Assembly (NCBI GenBank): GCA_963793465.1
Contig: CAWCAJ010000005.1
Coordinates: 372,001 to 436,000 of the forward strand
DNA from: CAJQPP01 sp963793465
GTDB lineage: Bacteria; Planctomycetota; Planctomycetia; Pirellulales; Pirellulaceae
DNA length: 64,000 bases
Reading direction: 5' to 3'
This document shows, piece after piece, positions 34,877 through 42,946 of this stretch. Both the position numbers and the translations under genes were made by a program. Below the pieces are notes generated by a model. The model worked only from the letters and a program-made list of their open reading frames with translations, made no database searches and was not told where the DNA came from. How positions within the stretch are numbered: position 1 is the first letter of the stretch; the number at the start of each line of letters is the position of its first letter.

Positions 34877-37795
34877 TTAAGGTGCCTGGAAAAATTCCGG
34901 CAGCTGCCAGCCTTTTTGGGCAGCCGCTTTTCGTGTAGTGACCAGCACGGCCGGTTGGCCCGGATTGTCCGGGTCGCTGCCAATCACCCACACCAGTTTG
35001 CACCGCTCGTCGTCGGGACCGGTCGCCGACTTGTCCGAATTGGCCTGAAACATGATTTGAGCGAGGATCGCCCCCAGCGGTTGTTGGTTGGCTTCGATTT
35101 TTCCAGGGCGTTGGTTTTGGGTGATGCCCTCCGCTGCCAGGTCGTTTCCCAGTAGCCGAATATGAAACGCAAACGGCAGGCTGGGGTGGTCCTCGCGGAT
35201 TTCCTGTTCCAGGTCACGCAACAAATTGATCAGGTCCGGATCGCTGGTTACCGTCAAGTCCCGCGGTGTGGACAAGAGTGCTTCCAGCGTGCCGGGAACC
35301 ACCACCGTCGCGTCGACCATGCCATTGCCGATCGGACCAACGTTTAACATCAAATCCACGGCCGTTACCAGGTTATGTGGTGCAGCGGCAGGTAGCCAGC
35401 AATTGGCCACCACGCCGTCGCGTTCCTGACCCACACGCATCTGCCGGACTGCTTCGATGAGCATATTATCGATCCGCATTTGCACACGAGACCAATAGGG
35501 ATGGGGAGGAATCTGGCTGACCCGATTGGTTACCTGGTCTTGCAGGCCGGCAAACGTTTTCGGTACCCAATCGGCGAGTTCCTGGTTGGTCATCTCGGCG
35601 GTCTGATCGCTCATCCACTCCAGGTAACAGCCGTCGTCAAAGTGCAGGCTCCACAGGACAGCCTGTATGCGATCGTCCAAAAACAGGTTCAGGGGGCGTC
35701 GCAGTCCTTGAAACTTGCCAGCAAATATCCGTTGACCTTCTTCGCTCAGCAATCCTGAATTGAGAAAAATCAAAGTGACATCCCGATCCCTATCCGAACG
35801 TTCAATCAAACGGCCCAGTGATCGCCCCGCGGCAGGCAGACCCATCGATTGAAAGGACTCTGTCAGAAACCTGGCAGGCCCCACCCCAAACCGGCGTACG
35901 GTCCCGGAGTCGTCCGGTTCAAAAAATACCAGTTGTTCATCCAGGGGGAAGTAACGAAATCCAGAGGCCGTATCATCCAGAATCTCCGGCTTGCCCAGGC
36001 GTTCCCACAAGACTTCTTGCGTCAGCGGCTGTGTCCATTCGAACACGCTGACCCGGGCGTACTGACCCGTGCCCTGCGGGTGCCACGAAATCTGACAACG
36101 TTCCGCATCCTGCAAGTCCGTTTTGGTAAGCAAAGTGAAAGCGTCATTCCATGCCTCAAAATCTTTTCCCCAGGCTTGCAGGAAGCGACGGCCCTGGGGG
36201 TCCGCGACCAGGCGTTTGGGTCGCAAGGCCAGCAGGAAGTCAGGCGAGGGAGGCAGCCAACTGACATCCATCGGTGCCCCAGACGTGGGCGATTCCCAAG
36301 GCAGGGATGTGTCGTCCGACACCAGAGTCTGGGGACGGAACACCCCCGGTTCCTTTTTCGGAACCCCGGTATCATCCACGTTGCGGGAACTGTCCGGTGA
36401 CGTTGGGGTGGGTGCGTTGGCCGCCGCATCCGCCGCGACCCGGTCCCTGGTTGTGGCTGCCGGAGAAAACAGCCCTCCCAGCCAGGCTCCCCCCAATATG
36501 GCCGCAAACAGGATCAAGCTTCCCAGTTGCAACGGCCACCGCTGGCTGGGGCTGCGTTGTCGTTTTGCCAGTCGCTCGCGGGCCGACAGGACGGGTGCGG
36601 AGGCGGTCAGCTTTGCAAAATCGGGGCGGTCGGTGGGCGAGGACGTCTGGCCGTTGCGTGACGACGTCCTGCCGCTGGCATCCAGGGCTTCCACGAATGG
36701 TCGATTGCGTTGGTTATGAGACAGGGCGTCGCGGTAGGCCACCCAGGTGGGTGCCGGCGGGTCGATGTCTGCCCGTATCGATTGCGATCCCAGAATGGTG
36801 CCGAGCAATCGCGTTGCTACCGCAGCGTCCTTCAATTCATCTGACAGGTCGGCGGTCCATAACAACTCCAGGAACCGGGATACGTTCTCAGGCAATTCGT
36901 ACTTTTCACAATATGTCAGGTGCTTTTGTACCTCGAACTGCCGTTGTTCCAGATCCGTCGCCTGAAAGCGCGGTGGTTTCCCGGTAATCAAACGAAAGGC
37001 CACGGCTCCCAATGAAAATAGATCGCCGCGCGGTCGGACGGCCCTGGACGTGCCCTTTCGCGGATCGCGTTCGCCGGGAGACTGGAAGGCCATGGCTTCG
37101 CTGCGGGCGGTCGACGCCAAGGGGCGAAAATTCAAATCGGGCACTTGCCACATCAGTTGGCATATGCCCCCTCGCTGGAGCCAGATCGATCCCGGCCAAA
37201 TCCGTCCATGACACAATCCGGCAGCATGCGTCTCCGTTAAACCGACCGCCAGCAACTCCAGGGCCTGCAGGGCCTGCAGCCAGGGGAGCCTGGCCTTGTC
37301 GGTCAGTTTTTCTGCGAGTGACTTGCCGGGTAGATCTTCGAAAACCACGAAACGATAGTCCTCGATGTCCAGCAATTCGTAACAGCGGCTCACGAAAGGA
37401 CTGGTAACCTGCGTCAGTGCCGGACCCAATTGACGGATCTCCGCCCAGCGGCGGGCGTCCTGGGCACCTTTCCCGCCCAGGAAAGAAAGTCGCACCGGAT
37501 GGTTGCTGGGAAGGTGTTGGGCTCGAAAGGCACCGTCCAGGGGGCCCCCTTGATACAAGGCATGCACACGATAGGGGCCAAATTGAAAAGGGCCGGGCTG
37601 ACCTTCGGCCAGGACCTCTCGTTGGTAACCGCTGATCCGATTTCCATCCTGCAACCATTTCAAGATGGCCGCCGCATCCTCAACGCCCTGCGAATCCAGT
37701 TCCCTGTGGTATTGCGAACGGACTTCCGCAAGGGTTTCCGCCGATACCAGACGACTGGCGACCAGCAGGTTCCAGATGTTCTCGGTGGCAGCCAT
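34877..37795 (-). CDS. Membrane-anchored protein pseudokinase
   Basis: Protein of 972 residues. The N-terminal helical region resembles that of planctomycete kinases (WNLLVASRLVSAETLAEV..., ISGYQREVLAEGQPGPFQFGPYRV). The kinase fold is recognisable, but key residues are gone. The glycine loop is YQGGPLDGAFRA, the catalytic loop reads LCHGRIWPGSIWL instead of HRDxKPxN, and DFG is absent. The lower lobe continues with FQSPGERD and GDLFSLGAVAFRLITGKPP. A membrane helix (LGSLILFAAILGGAWLGGLF) near residue 460 leads to a large, probably extracytoplasmic C-terminal domain without recognised homology. The ATG at 37795 fits the domain start. It was probably co-transcribed with the STN-like gene 265 bases downstream. 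Confidence 0.75.
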   Translation of the reverse strand: MAATENIWNLLVASRLVSAETLAEVRSQYHRELDSQGVEDAAAILKWLQDGNRISGYQREVLAEGQPGPFQFGPYRVHALYQGGPLDGAFRAQHLPSNHPVRLSFLGGKGAQDARRWAEIRQLGPALTQVTSPFVSRCYELLDIEDYRFVVFEDLPGKSLAEKLTDKARLPWLQALQALELLAVGLTETHAAGLCHGRIWPGSIWLQRGGICQLMWQVPDLNFRPLASTARSEAMAFQSPGERDPRKGTSRAVRPRGDLFSLGAVAFRLITGKPPRFQATDLEQRQFEVQKHLTYCEKYELPENVSRFLELLWTADLSDELKDAAVATRLLGTILGSQSIRADIDPPAPTWVAYRDALSHNQRNRPFVEALDASGRTSSRNGQTSSPTDRPDFAKLTASAPVLSARERLAKRQRSPSQRWPLQLGSLILFAAILGGAWLGGLFSPAATTRDRVAADAAANAPTPTSPDSSRNVDDTGVPKKEPGVFRPQTLVSDDTSLPWESPTSGAPMDVSWLPPSPDFLLALRPKRLVADPQGRRFLQAWGKDFEAWNDAFTLLTKTDLQDAERCQISWHPQGTGQYARVSVFEWTQPLTQEVLWERLGKPEILDDTASGFRYFPLDEQLVFFEPDDSGTVRRFGVGPARFLTESFQSMGLPAAGRSLGRLIERSDRDRDVTLIFLNSGLLSEEGQRIFAGKFQGLRRPLNLFLDDRIQAVLWSLHFDDGCYLEWMSDQTAEMTNQELADWVPKTFAGLQDQVTNRVSQIPPHPYWSRVQMRIDNMLIEAVRQMRVGQERDGVVANCWLPAAAPHNLVTAVDLMLNVGPIGNGMVDATVVVPGTLEALLSTPRDLTVTSDPDLINLLRDLEQEIREDHPSLPFAFHIRLLGNDLAAEGITQNQRPGKIEANQQPLGAILAQIMFQANSDKSATGPDDERCKLVWVIGSDPDNPGQPAVLVTTRKAAAQKGWQLPEFFQAP

Positions 37796-38300
37796 GTCTT
37801 GGAAGGGGTTGCGGGTGCGGGACAAGCCAACTTGGCTTCGATGCATACAGCCTGTGCGAACCGTGTCGCCAGATCAACAGTGCGCAGCGGCAGCGAGTTC
37901 GGATCGCTTTGGGCCACATTCTACCGATCCCCCCGTCGCTGGTCGCCACCGGTTCGTTATCGGCAACTGCGTCGAGAACCAGGGCCCGCAAGGACCCTTG
38001 GTCGCCTCCACCGCCAAATTGTACCCTGTTCGCCGTATCACCGGTTCGGTACTGGCCGGCGAGCACGACTGGCAAAATGTAACGAATCACCCGTATACGC
38101 CGTATTCAACTCAAGGTATTTTAAGCGAACCGGGGAATGAAGTCAGAATCCCCCGTTTCCCGTCCAAAATGAGCAGATCGGGCGCTCTGGCGAAGGGTCG
38201 AGGAAGCGGAGACTGGTTTAGCAATCCCACCGCCGAAACGCTTGCACGAACCCGAGGCACCCGGCCTCAAACCCACAATCTATTTGGCGAAATTCGCCAG
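37796..38300. other. Intergenic region between pseudokinase and gdh
   Basis: About 505 bases. The frame of the dehydrogenase stays open across it but has no coding character. It presumably holds divergent promoters. No specific element was recognised. Confidence 0.4.
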
Positions 38301-39548
38301 ATGACAGGATCCGTCTCCATGAAAGCCAATGAAGCCGTCCGGTTTTTTTTCGACAGGGCCGCCGACAAACTCGGGATGCCGGACAGCCAGCGGCTTCTGT
38401 TGACCACCGCCAAACGCGAGGTCACGGTGGAAGTGCCCGTGGAGATGGACAATGGAGAGATCGAGGTACTGATCGGCTTTCGGGTGCAGCACAGCAACGC
38501 GCGGGGGCCTATGAAAGGCGGCTTGCGCTACCATTGGGAAGTGGATCTGGATGAAGTCCGCGCATTGGCTTCGTTGATGACCTGGAAAACTGCCGTGGTC
38601 AACATTCCCTACGGAGGTGCCAAAGGAGGCATTTGCGTGGATCCCCGCAAATTGAGCCGTAAGGAAAAGGAACGCATCACACGCAAATTTGTGGACCAGA
38701 TTCATGAAATCGTGGGGCCCGATAAAGACATTCCGGCACCGGATATGGGGACCGACGCCGAGACGATGTCCTGGATTCGCAACCAGTGGGAAAAGTATCA
38801 CGGTTTCAATCCCGCCTGCATCACTGGGAAGCCTGTCGAGGATTACGGTGCCAAAGGACGCGAAGAGGCGACCGGCCGGGGTTGCGGGATCCTGACGTTC
38901 AAAATGCTGCAGCGACTGGGGCATGATCCCCGCAAAACCCGTGTCGCGATACAGGGGTTTGGCAATGTCGGCTCGCACGCAGCCAAGTATATGGCGGAAT
39001 CGGAATTCAAGATTGAAGCCATTAGCGACATTTCCGGAGGCTATTACCGAAAAGGGGGATTGGACATCCCGGACACCCTGCGTTACACCCTGGAAAACGG
39101 CACTTTGGAAGGATATGGCAAGGCTGACCAAATAAGTAACGAGGAGTTGCTGGCGCTGGATGTCGACCTGCTGATGCCTTCGGCACTTGGCGGCGTGATC
39201 ACCGAAGCTAATGTCGATCAGATCAAGGCCCGTTACATTGTGGAAGGCGCCAACGGGCCCGTGCATGCCATCGCCGATGAGAGACTCTTTGAAAATGGCG
39301 TGACGGTTTTGCCGGACATTCTGGCCAATGCCGGTGGGGTTACGGTCAGCTACTTCGAGTGGGTCCAGAACCGCCAGTACTACAGTTGGGACCTCAATCG
39401 CGTGCGACAGCAACTGGATCATGTGCTGACGACCGCCTTTGAAGACGTTTGGCAGCAAGCCAATGAACACAAAGTCAGCCTGCGGACCGCCGCCTTCATG
39501 ATTGCCATTCGACGGGTCCTGCGGGCCACGCAGCTGTCGGGTATCTAG
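38301..39548 (+). CDS. Glutamate dehydrogenase (Glu/Leu/Phe/Val dehydrogenase family)
   Basis: Protein of 415 residues that interconverts glutamate and 2-oxoglutarate with ammonia, matching the hexameric GDH family of about 420 residues. Landmarks are RGPMKGGLRYH and WKTAVVNIPYGGAKGGI (substrate-binding and catalytic lysines), PAPDMGTDAETMSWI, the Rossmann motif IQGFGNVGSHAA and VEGANGPVH. Cofactor preference cannot be read securely. The start is ATG at 38301, with ATG 38319 as an alternative. The frame is open much further upstream, but that part does not resemble GDH. A strong terminator follows at 39681. Confidence 0.93.
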   Translation: MTGSVSMKANEAVRFFFDRAADKLGMPDSQRLLLTTAKREVTVEVPVEMDNGEIEVLIGFRVQHSNARGPMKGGLRYHWEVDLDEVRALASLMTWKTAVVNIPYGGAKGGICVDPRKLSRKEKERITRKFVDQIHEIVGPDKDIPAPDMGTDAETMSWIRNQWEKYHGFNPACITGKPVEDYGAKGREEATGRGCGILTFKMLQRLGHDPRKTRVAIQGFGNVGSHAAKYMAESEFKIEAISDISGGYYRKGGLDIPDTLRYTLENGTLEGYGKADQISNEELLALDVDLLMPSALGGVITEANVDQIKARYIVEGANGPVHAIADERLFENGVTVLPDILANAGGVTVSYFEWVQNRQYYSWDLNRVRQQLDHVLTTAFEDVWQQANEHKVSLRTAAFMIAIRRVLRATQLSGI

Positions 39549-39673
39549 CGCCCCTTGTTGGCAGTCGCCAGAATTCTCAGAGAAGCAGCGCCTGTGTCGC
39601 GTTCATTCCCCGCAACCTGCGGTTGAAAATGACCTCAAGCCGATCGGGGACACGGCCTCAGGTACGCGGCAAC

Positions 39674-39709
39674 AAAAAAAGCCCGGTTACGACCGCAACC
39701 GGGCTTTTT
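39674..39709 (+). terminator. Rho-independent terminator after glutamate dehydrogenase
   Basis: Perfect 8-bp GC-rich stem (GCCCGGTT and AACCGGGC, 39681-39704) with an 8-base loop, preceded by seven A and followed by five T. It can act on both strands, so it may also end transcripts coming from the flgM side. Confidence 0.9.
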
Positions 39710-39774
39710 CATTTTCACAGGTTTGATGGAAAGGAGTTGGACCGGAACGCGATCACTCGGTCGGTTTCAGGTTG

Positions 39775-39876
39775 TCAATCGTGTCGGTTACCGAGGACTC
39801 GGTGGTACAGCATGGTGTGGCAATCGCGGTCTGGTTCGCTCAGATCCATCAAACGGCTGAAGTCCGGGACTTCCAT
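39775..39876 (-). CDS. Possible small ORF downstream of flgM
   Basis: 33 codons starting at ATG with a good GGAG site 4 nt upstream. The product begins MEVPDFSRLMDLSEPDRD and has no recognised relatives. It lies about 150 bases after flgM on the same strand. The ribosome-binding site is the main support. Confidence 0.25.
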   Translation of the reverse strand: MEVPDFSRLMDLSEPDRDCHTMLYHRVLGNRHD

Positions 39877-40022
39877 CGTTTCTCCAAGCGTGATTCACGA
39901 GCCGCAGTTCAGGGATTTTCAACTACCTGTCGTCGCTTCTCAACCCATCCTGAAGCGGGAACTTCAGTAGAAAAGATGTTGGGCCGAAGCGTGAGTTGGT
40001 TATCCCCTCCCACGGTTCACCG

Positions 40023-40301
40023 TCAAGCCAGTTCATCCAGCAATCGATCCATGGCGGTTTCCAGTTTATCGGCCGTCTCGTATTGACCCGTTTCGATCTG
40101 TTCACGAATAGCAGCGACGCGCTCAGCCCGAATATCGGAGATGTCGTTCATGCTGGCGAGCATTTGCGCTTCACTGGAAATGTCAACTTGATCGGTCGTG
40201 TCGAGTTGGGTGGTTACCGATTGGTTTTCAACCGTTTGGACCTTATTGGAAAAATTTACTTGAGCGGTGGATTGAATATTCGATGTTCCTCGAATCTGCA
40301 T
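40023..40301 (-). CDS. flgM: Anti-sigma-28 factor FlgM
   Basis: Protein of 92 residues that binds and inhibits the flagellar sigma factor until the hook is complete. The C-terminal half shows the FlgM pattern (QVDISSEAQMLASM followed by RAERVAAIREQIETGQYETADKLETAMDRLLDEL). The N-terminal half is polar and probably disordered. The ATG at 40301 is preceded by GGGAG at 6 nt. The open frame reaches back to 40649, but the extension is not FlgM-like. A sigma-28-type promoter lies at 40589-40615. Its target, fliA, is encoded 1.5 kb away on the same strand. Confidence 0.88.
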   Translation of the reverse strand: MQIRGTSNIQSTAQVNFSNKVQTVENQSVTTQLDTTDQVDISSEAQMLASMNDISDIRAERVAAIREQIETGQYETADKLETAMDRLLDELA

Positions 40302-40588
40302 TGTCTTCTCCCGTCGTGGGTTGCGGCAAACTGGTTTGCGGGGACGCCGACCTTGTATCGGGTTCCGCGGGCCATCGCCTGGAGGGCACAAAAAGCATAA
40401 GCATGTGAACCAACCGGCAAGTCCCGCTGAGCCGGATCGGGCTCTGGCAAGGTTTGGGGTCGCAATTGTTGCGGAACCCGACTCGCAAGTACAGTTCAAA
40501 CTCTCCTTTTGCTCTACGATCCGTGTCGATCGTTGACCTCCGTTGCTGGCGAGATCTGACTTTGCAGACGCTTGGAAAGCAAAATAAC

Positions 40589-40615
40589 TTATCGACGTGA
40601 GAGCTAGCATTTTTA
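40589..40615 (-). promoter_or_regulatory. Sigma-28-type promoter for flgM
   Basis: On the minus strand, TAAA, a 15-base spacer, then GTCGATAA. The enterobacterial FliA consensus is TAAA, 15 bases, GCCGATAA, so spacing is exact and only one base differs. It lies about 290 bases upstream of the flgM start, implying a long leader. Confidence 0.6.
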
Positions 40616-41195
40616 AGAGTTTCTTTCTGCCTACTTTTCTGCCGCTCACAGGCTACTTTTGCACCTGTAAGCTTTGGAATGTTTCTTCGCAGTCGCAACG
40701 ACTGGTGCGTTTACGATCGCGATTTGTCAGTTAAACCTGGTAAGACAAACGTATGTCTTGGCTGCCAATCATTCTCAAACTGTCAGGGACGGAACTCTGT
40801 TTCCAATTTCTTTCATAAAACAAGCGTCGCTCGTTTGACGGGTGCCTTGGCTTGTGCACCCGAAATGAACCCTAGAGCAAACTCTGTTCCAAACCCGCGA
40901 ATCGCCGCCAAAAAAAACAACAACTGCCGAAATCGGTTGTCTTGACAGAGGGTTAGTGAGTGTAGGCGGGATGGGTCGTGGAATCCCATTGGAAACTGCT
41001 TTCATTTGGGGCAGACGTTGGTGTCGGTTTTTGAAAAATGGAAACGCTGGCAATTCAATTTTGCAGACCTGCCGGGACCCCGGGATCGATGCGGCCCGGC
41101 GAATCCGGTTTCCACTGCCGCGTCCCGGGTTGACTGATTTCTAAGTGACCCAGTAGCCCACGGTCCCGGGCTTTCGCATGTCCCGCGTTGTCCCT

Positions 41196-41275
41196 GGGCG
41201 GCTGCTGGGTGATCGAGGCCTGCCCGGCAGTGTCGTTGCGAATCCAACACTTTCCTTTCGATTCCGATCTGACCG
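41196..41275 (+). repeat. Interspersed palindromic repeat, copy C
   Basis: The right half (GTGTCGTTGCGAATCCAACAC to ATTCCGATCTG) matches the other copies closely. The left half is diverged, but an 8-pair hairpin (CTGCTGGG with CCCGGCAG, one wobble) persists with a longer loop. Confidence 0.7.
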
Positions 41276-41482
41276 GCCACTGGCCGTAACTGATCTTTGG
41301 GAATCGCGGCCGGTTCTTATAATTCCCGGCAAACCAAATGGTGGGCCGGCACGTAGGACACGTGATGCAAGCGGGAGAGGGATTCTCTAACTTGCCTGGC
41401 CGACACGACCGTGACACGTCTTAAAACTGTATCGATCATGGGCAGGGATCGCCGATGACTAAAACCATCGAGGATCTTACCT

Positions 41483-41698
41483 ATGACACAACGCGAATAC
41501 ACTCCACCCACTCTGAACCTGACCCGAGTCGCGGGTCAGCCTCCCCTGCGAATCAGCATGGAGAGTTTCTTCGAGTTTACCTTCTGGTTGGCCGAAGAGC
41601 TGCAGGACCTGGAAGCTCAATACGATCCGCATCGCAATCGGGCCGGATTTGACTGCGATATCCCATGGCCTGACGATCTGACGGTGGATTGGCATTGA
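41483..41698 (+). CDS. Small hypothetical protein
   Basis: Protein of 71 residues, acidic and aromatic-rich at the C-terminus (FFEFTFWLAEELQDLEAQYDP ... IPWPDDLTVDWH). No family is recognised. A GAGG sequence about 9 nt before the ATG supports translation. It lies between flgM and fliA but on the opposite strand. Confidence 0.6.
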   Translation: MTQREYTPPTLNLTRVAGQPPLRISMESFFEFTFWLAEELQDLEAQYDPHRNRAGFDCDIPWPDDLTVDWH

Positions 41699-41769
41699 GG
41701 CCAGGGATTCTCGCGGCCTGATTGCCCCAAGACTCTCAGTGTCCCTTCCCTGGCCAGCCCGATCTGCAA

Positions 41770-41795
41770 CAAAAAAACCCGCCACCGGCGGGTTG
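41770..41795 (-). terminator. Rho-independent terminator after fliA
   Basis: An 8-bp stem AACCCGCC / GGCGGGTT at about 41777-41794. Read on the minus strand it is followed by a run of seven T, about 30 bases after the fliA stop. Confidence 0.85.
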
Positions 41796-41825
41796 GATGT
41801 TGCGCTCATTTTTTACGCGTCGGGA

Positions 41826-42626
41826 TCAGGAAGCCATCTTTTGCTTTCCGAATTCGACCCGCCGTCGACCCAGCTGTTGCTGAAGACGCGAGACAATGCT
41901 GCTGTGCATTTGACTGACTCGACTCTCACTGAGGTCCAGCGTGGCCCCAATTTCCTTCATCGTCAATTCTTCGTAGTAGTACAGAATGATGATCAGGCGT
42001 TCGTTGCGATTGAGTCCCTTGGTGACCAGTCGCATGAGATCGTTTTTCTGGATGCGACGCGTCGGGTCTTCACCCTTTTTGTCTTCCAGGATGTCGATTT
42101 CACGCACGTCCTTATAGCTGTCTGTTTCGTACCACTTTTTATTCAAGCTGATCAGGTTCACCGCGTTGGCATCCGAGATCATTTTTTCCAACTCGGGAAC
42201 CGAAATTTCCAGTTGGGCTGCCAGTTCATGTTCATTGGGGGCCCGTCCCAGCCGGGCTTCCAGTTTTTTGGTGGCATTGGCCAACTTGCTGGCTTTGGAG
42301 CGTACCAAACGGGGTACCCAATCCATGCAGCGTAGTTCGTCCAGCATGGCGCCGCGAATTCGCGGCACGCAATAGGTTTCGAACTTGACGCCTCGTTCCA
42401 GATCGAACGCGTCGATGGCGTCCATCAATCCAAACACTCCGGCCGAGATCAGGTCATCCAGTTCTACGCCGTCGGGCAATCGTTGCCAGATGCGTTCCCC
42501 GTTGTATTTGACCAGCGGAAGATACCGTTCCATTAAACGGTTTCGCAAGTGCTTCTTCGACTTGTCCGCCTTGTACTCGATCCAGACTTGTTGGATTTCT
42601 TCCGCATTAGCAACTGGTGCCGCCAT
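41826..42626 (-). CDS. fliA: Flagellar sigma factor FliA (sigma-28)
   Basis: Protein of 266 residues of the FliA/WhiG group. Region 2 has LVKYNGERIWQRLPDGVELDDLISAGVFGLMDAIDAFD and FETYCVPRIRGAMLDELR. Region 3 has APNEHELAAQLEISVPELEKM. Region 4 ends with LTMKEIGATLDLSESRVSQMHSSIVSRLQ. It directs transcription of late flagellar genes. The ATG at 42626 has GGAGG 5 nt upstream, better than the ATG at 42638. flgM (its anti-sigma) and flhA flank it. Confidence 0.95.
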   Translation of the reverse strand: MAAPVANAEEIQQVWIEYKADKSKKHLRNRLMERYLPLVKYNGERIWQRLPDGVELDDLISAGVFGLMDAIDAFDLERGVKFETYCVPRIRGAMLDELRCMDWVPRLVRSKASKLANATKKLEARLGRAPNEHELAAQLEISVPELEKMISDANAVNLISLNKKWYETDSYKDVREIDILEDKKGEDPTRRIQKNDLMRLVTKGLNRNERLIIILYYYEELTMKEIGATLDLSESRVSQMHSSIVSRLQQQLGRRRVEFGKQKMAS

Positions 42627-42946
42627 GCAATCCTCCATGATTGACTTCGTGATGCGTATCTTTCGTCGGGGGGTGGAGCTCTCACTCGCACGATCCGATC
42701 ACTCTGACGAACCAGCGTATGATGTCGCAGTCGGCCCGTTAAGGCTTCGGCAAAATCAGACGCTATTTCGTCACCCATCATTTATCGACGGTAGAAACTT
42801 GATACTTGTTAAAAACTTTTCAAGTTCCAAATTTAGTCACAATTCCTTTTGTAACCATTTCAAGGAAAATCCTGTCGGCGAAGTTCAATGGCCCGCTCCC
42901 GCAGTTGGGGAACCGACCCGGAAGATTCCGCCAGGGACTCACTTGA
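42627..42946. other. Gap between flhA and fliA
   Basis: About 320 bases between two genes on the same strand. No gene or structured element was recognised. It probably includes a promoter for fliA. Confidence 0.35.

Larger units (their letters stand above)
39549..40022. other. Intergenic region between gdh and flgM
   Basis: Apart from the terminator at 39674-39709 and a possible 33-residue ORF at 39775-39876 on the minus strand, nothing is recognised. The other open frames here look like chance. Confidence 0.4.
40302..41482. other. Long intergenic region upstream of flgM
   Basis: About 1180 bases with no convincing gene. It contains the sigma-28-type promoter at 40589-40615 and repeat copy C at 41196-41275. 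The segment 40560-40960 is AT-richer than the rest of the window. Confidence 0.5.

Noticed and set aside
37665..38300. Long N-terminal extension of glutamate dehydrogenase in the same open frame
   Set aside because: The extension has no GDH similarity and an atypical composition. GDH proteins of normal length start at 38301 or 38319.
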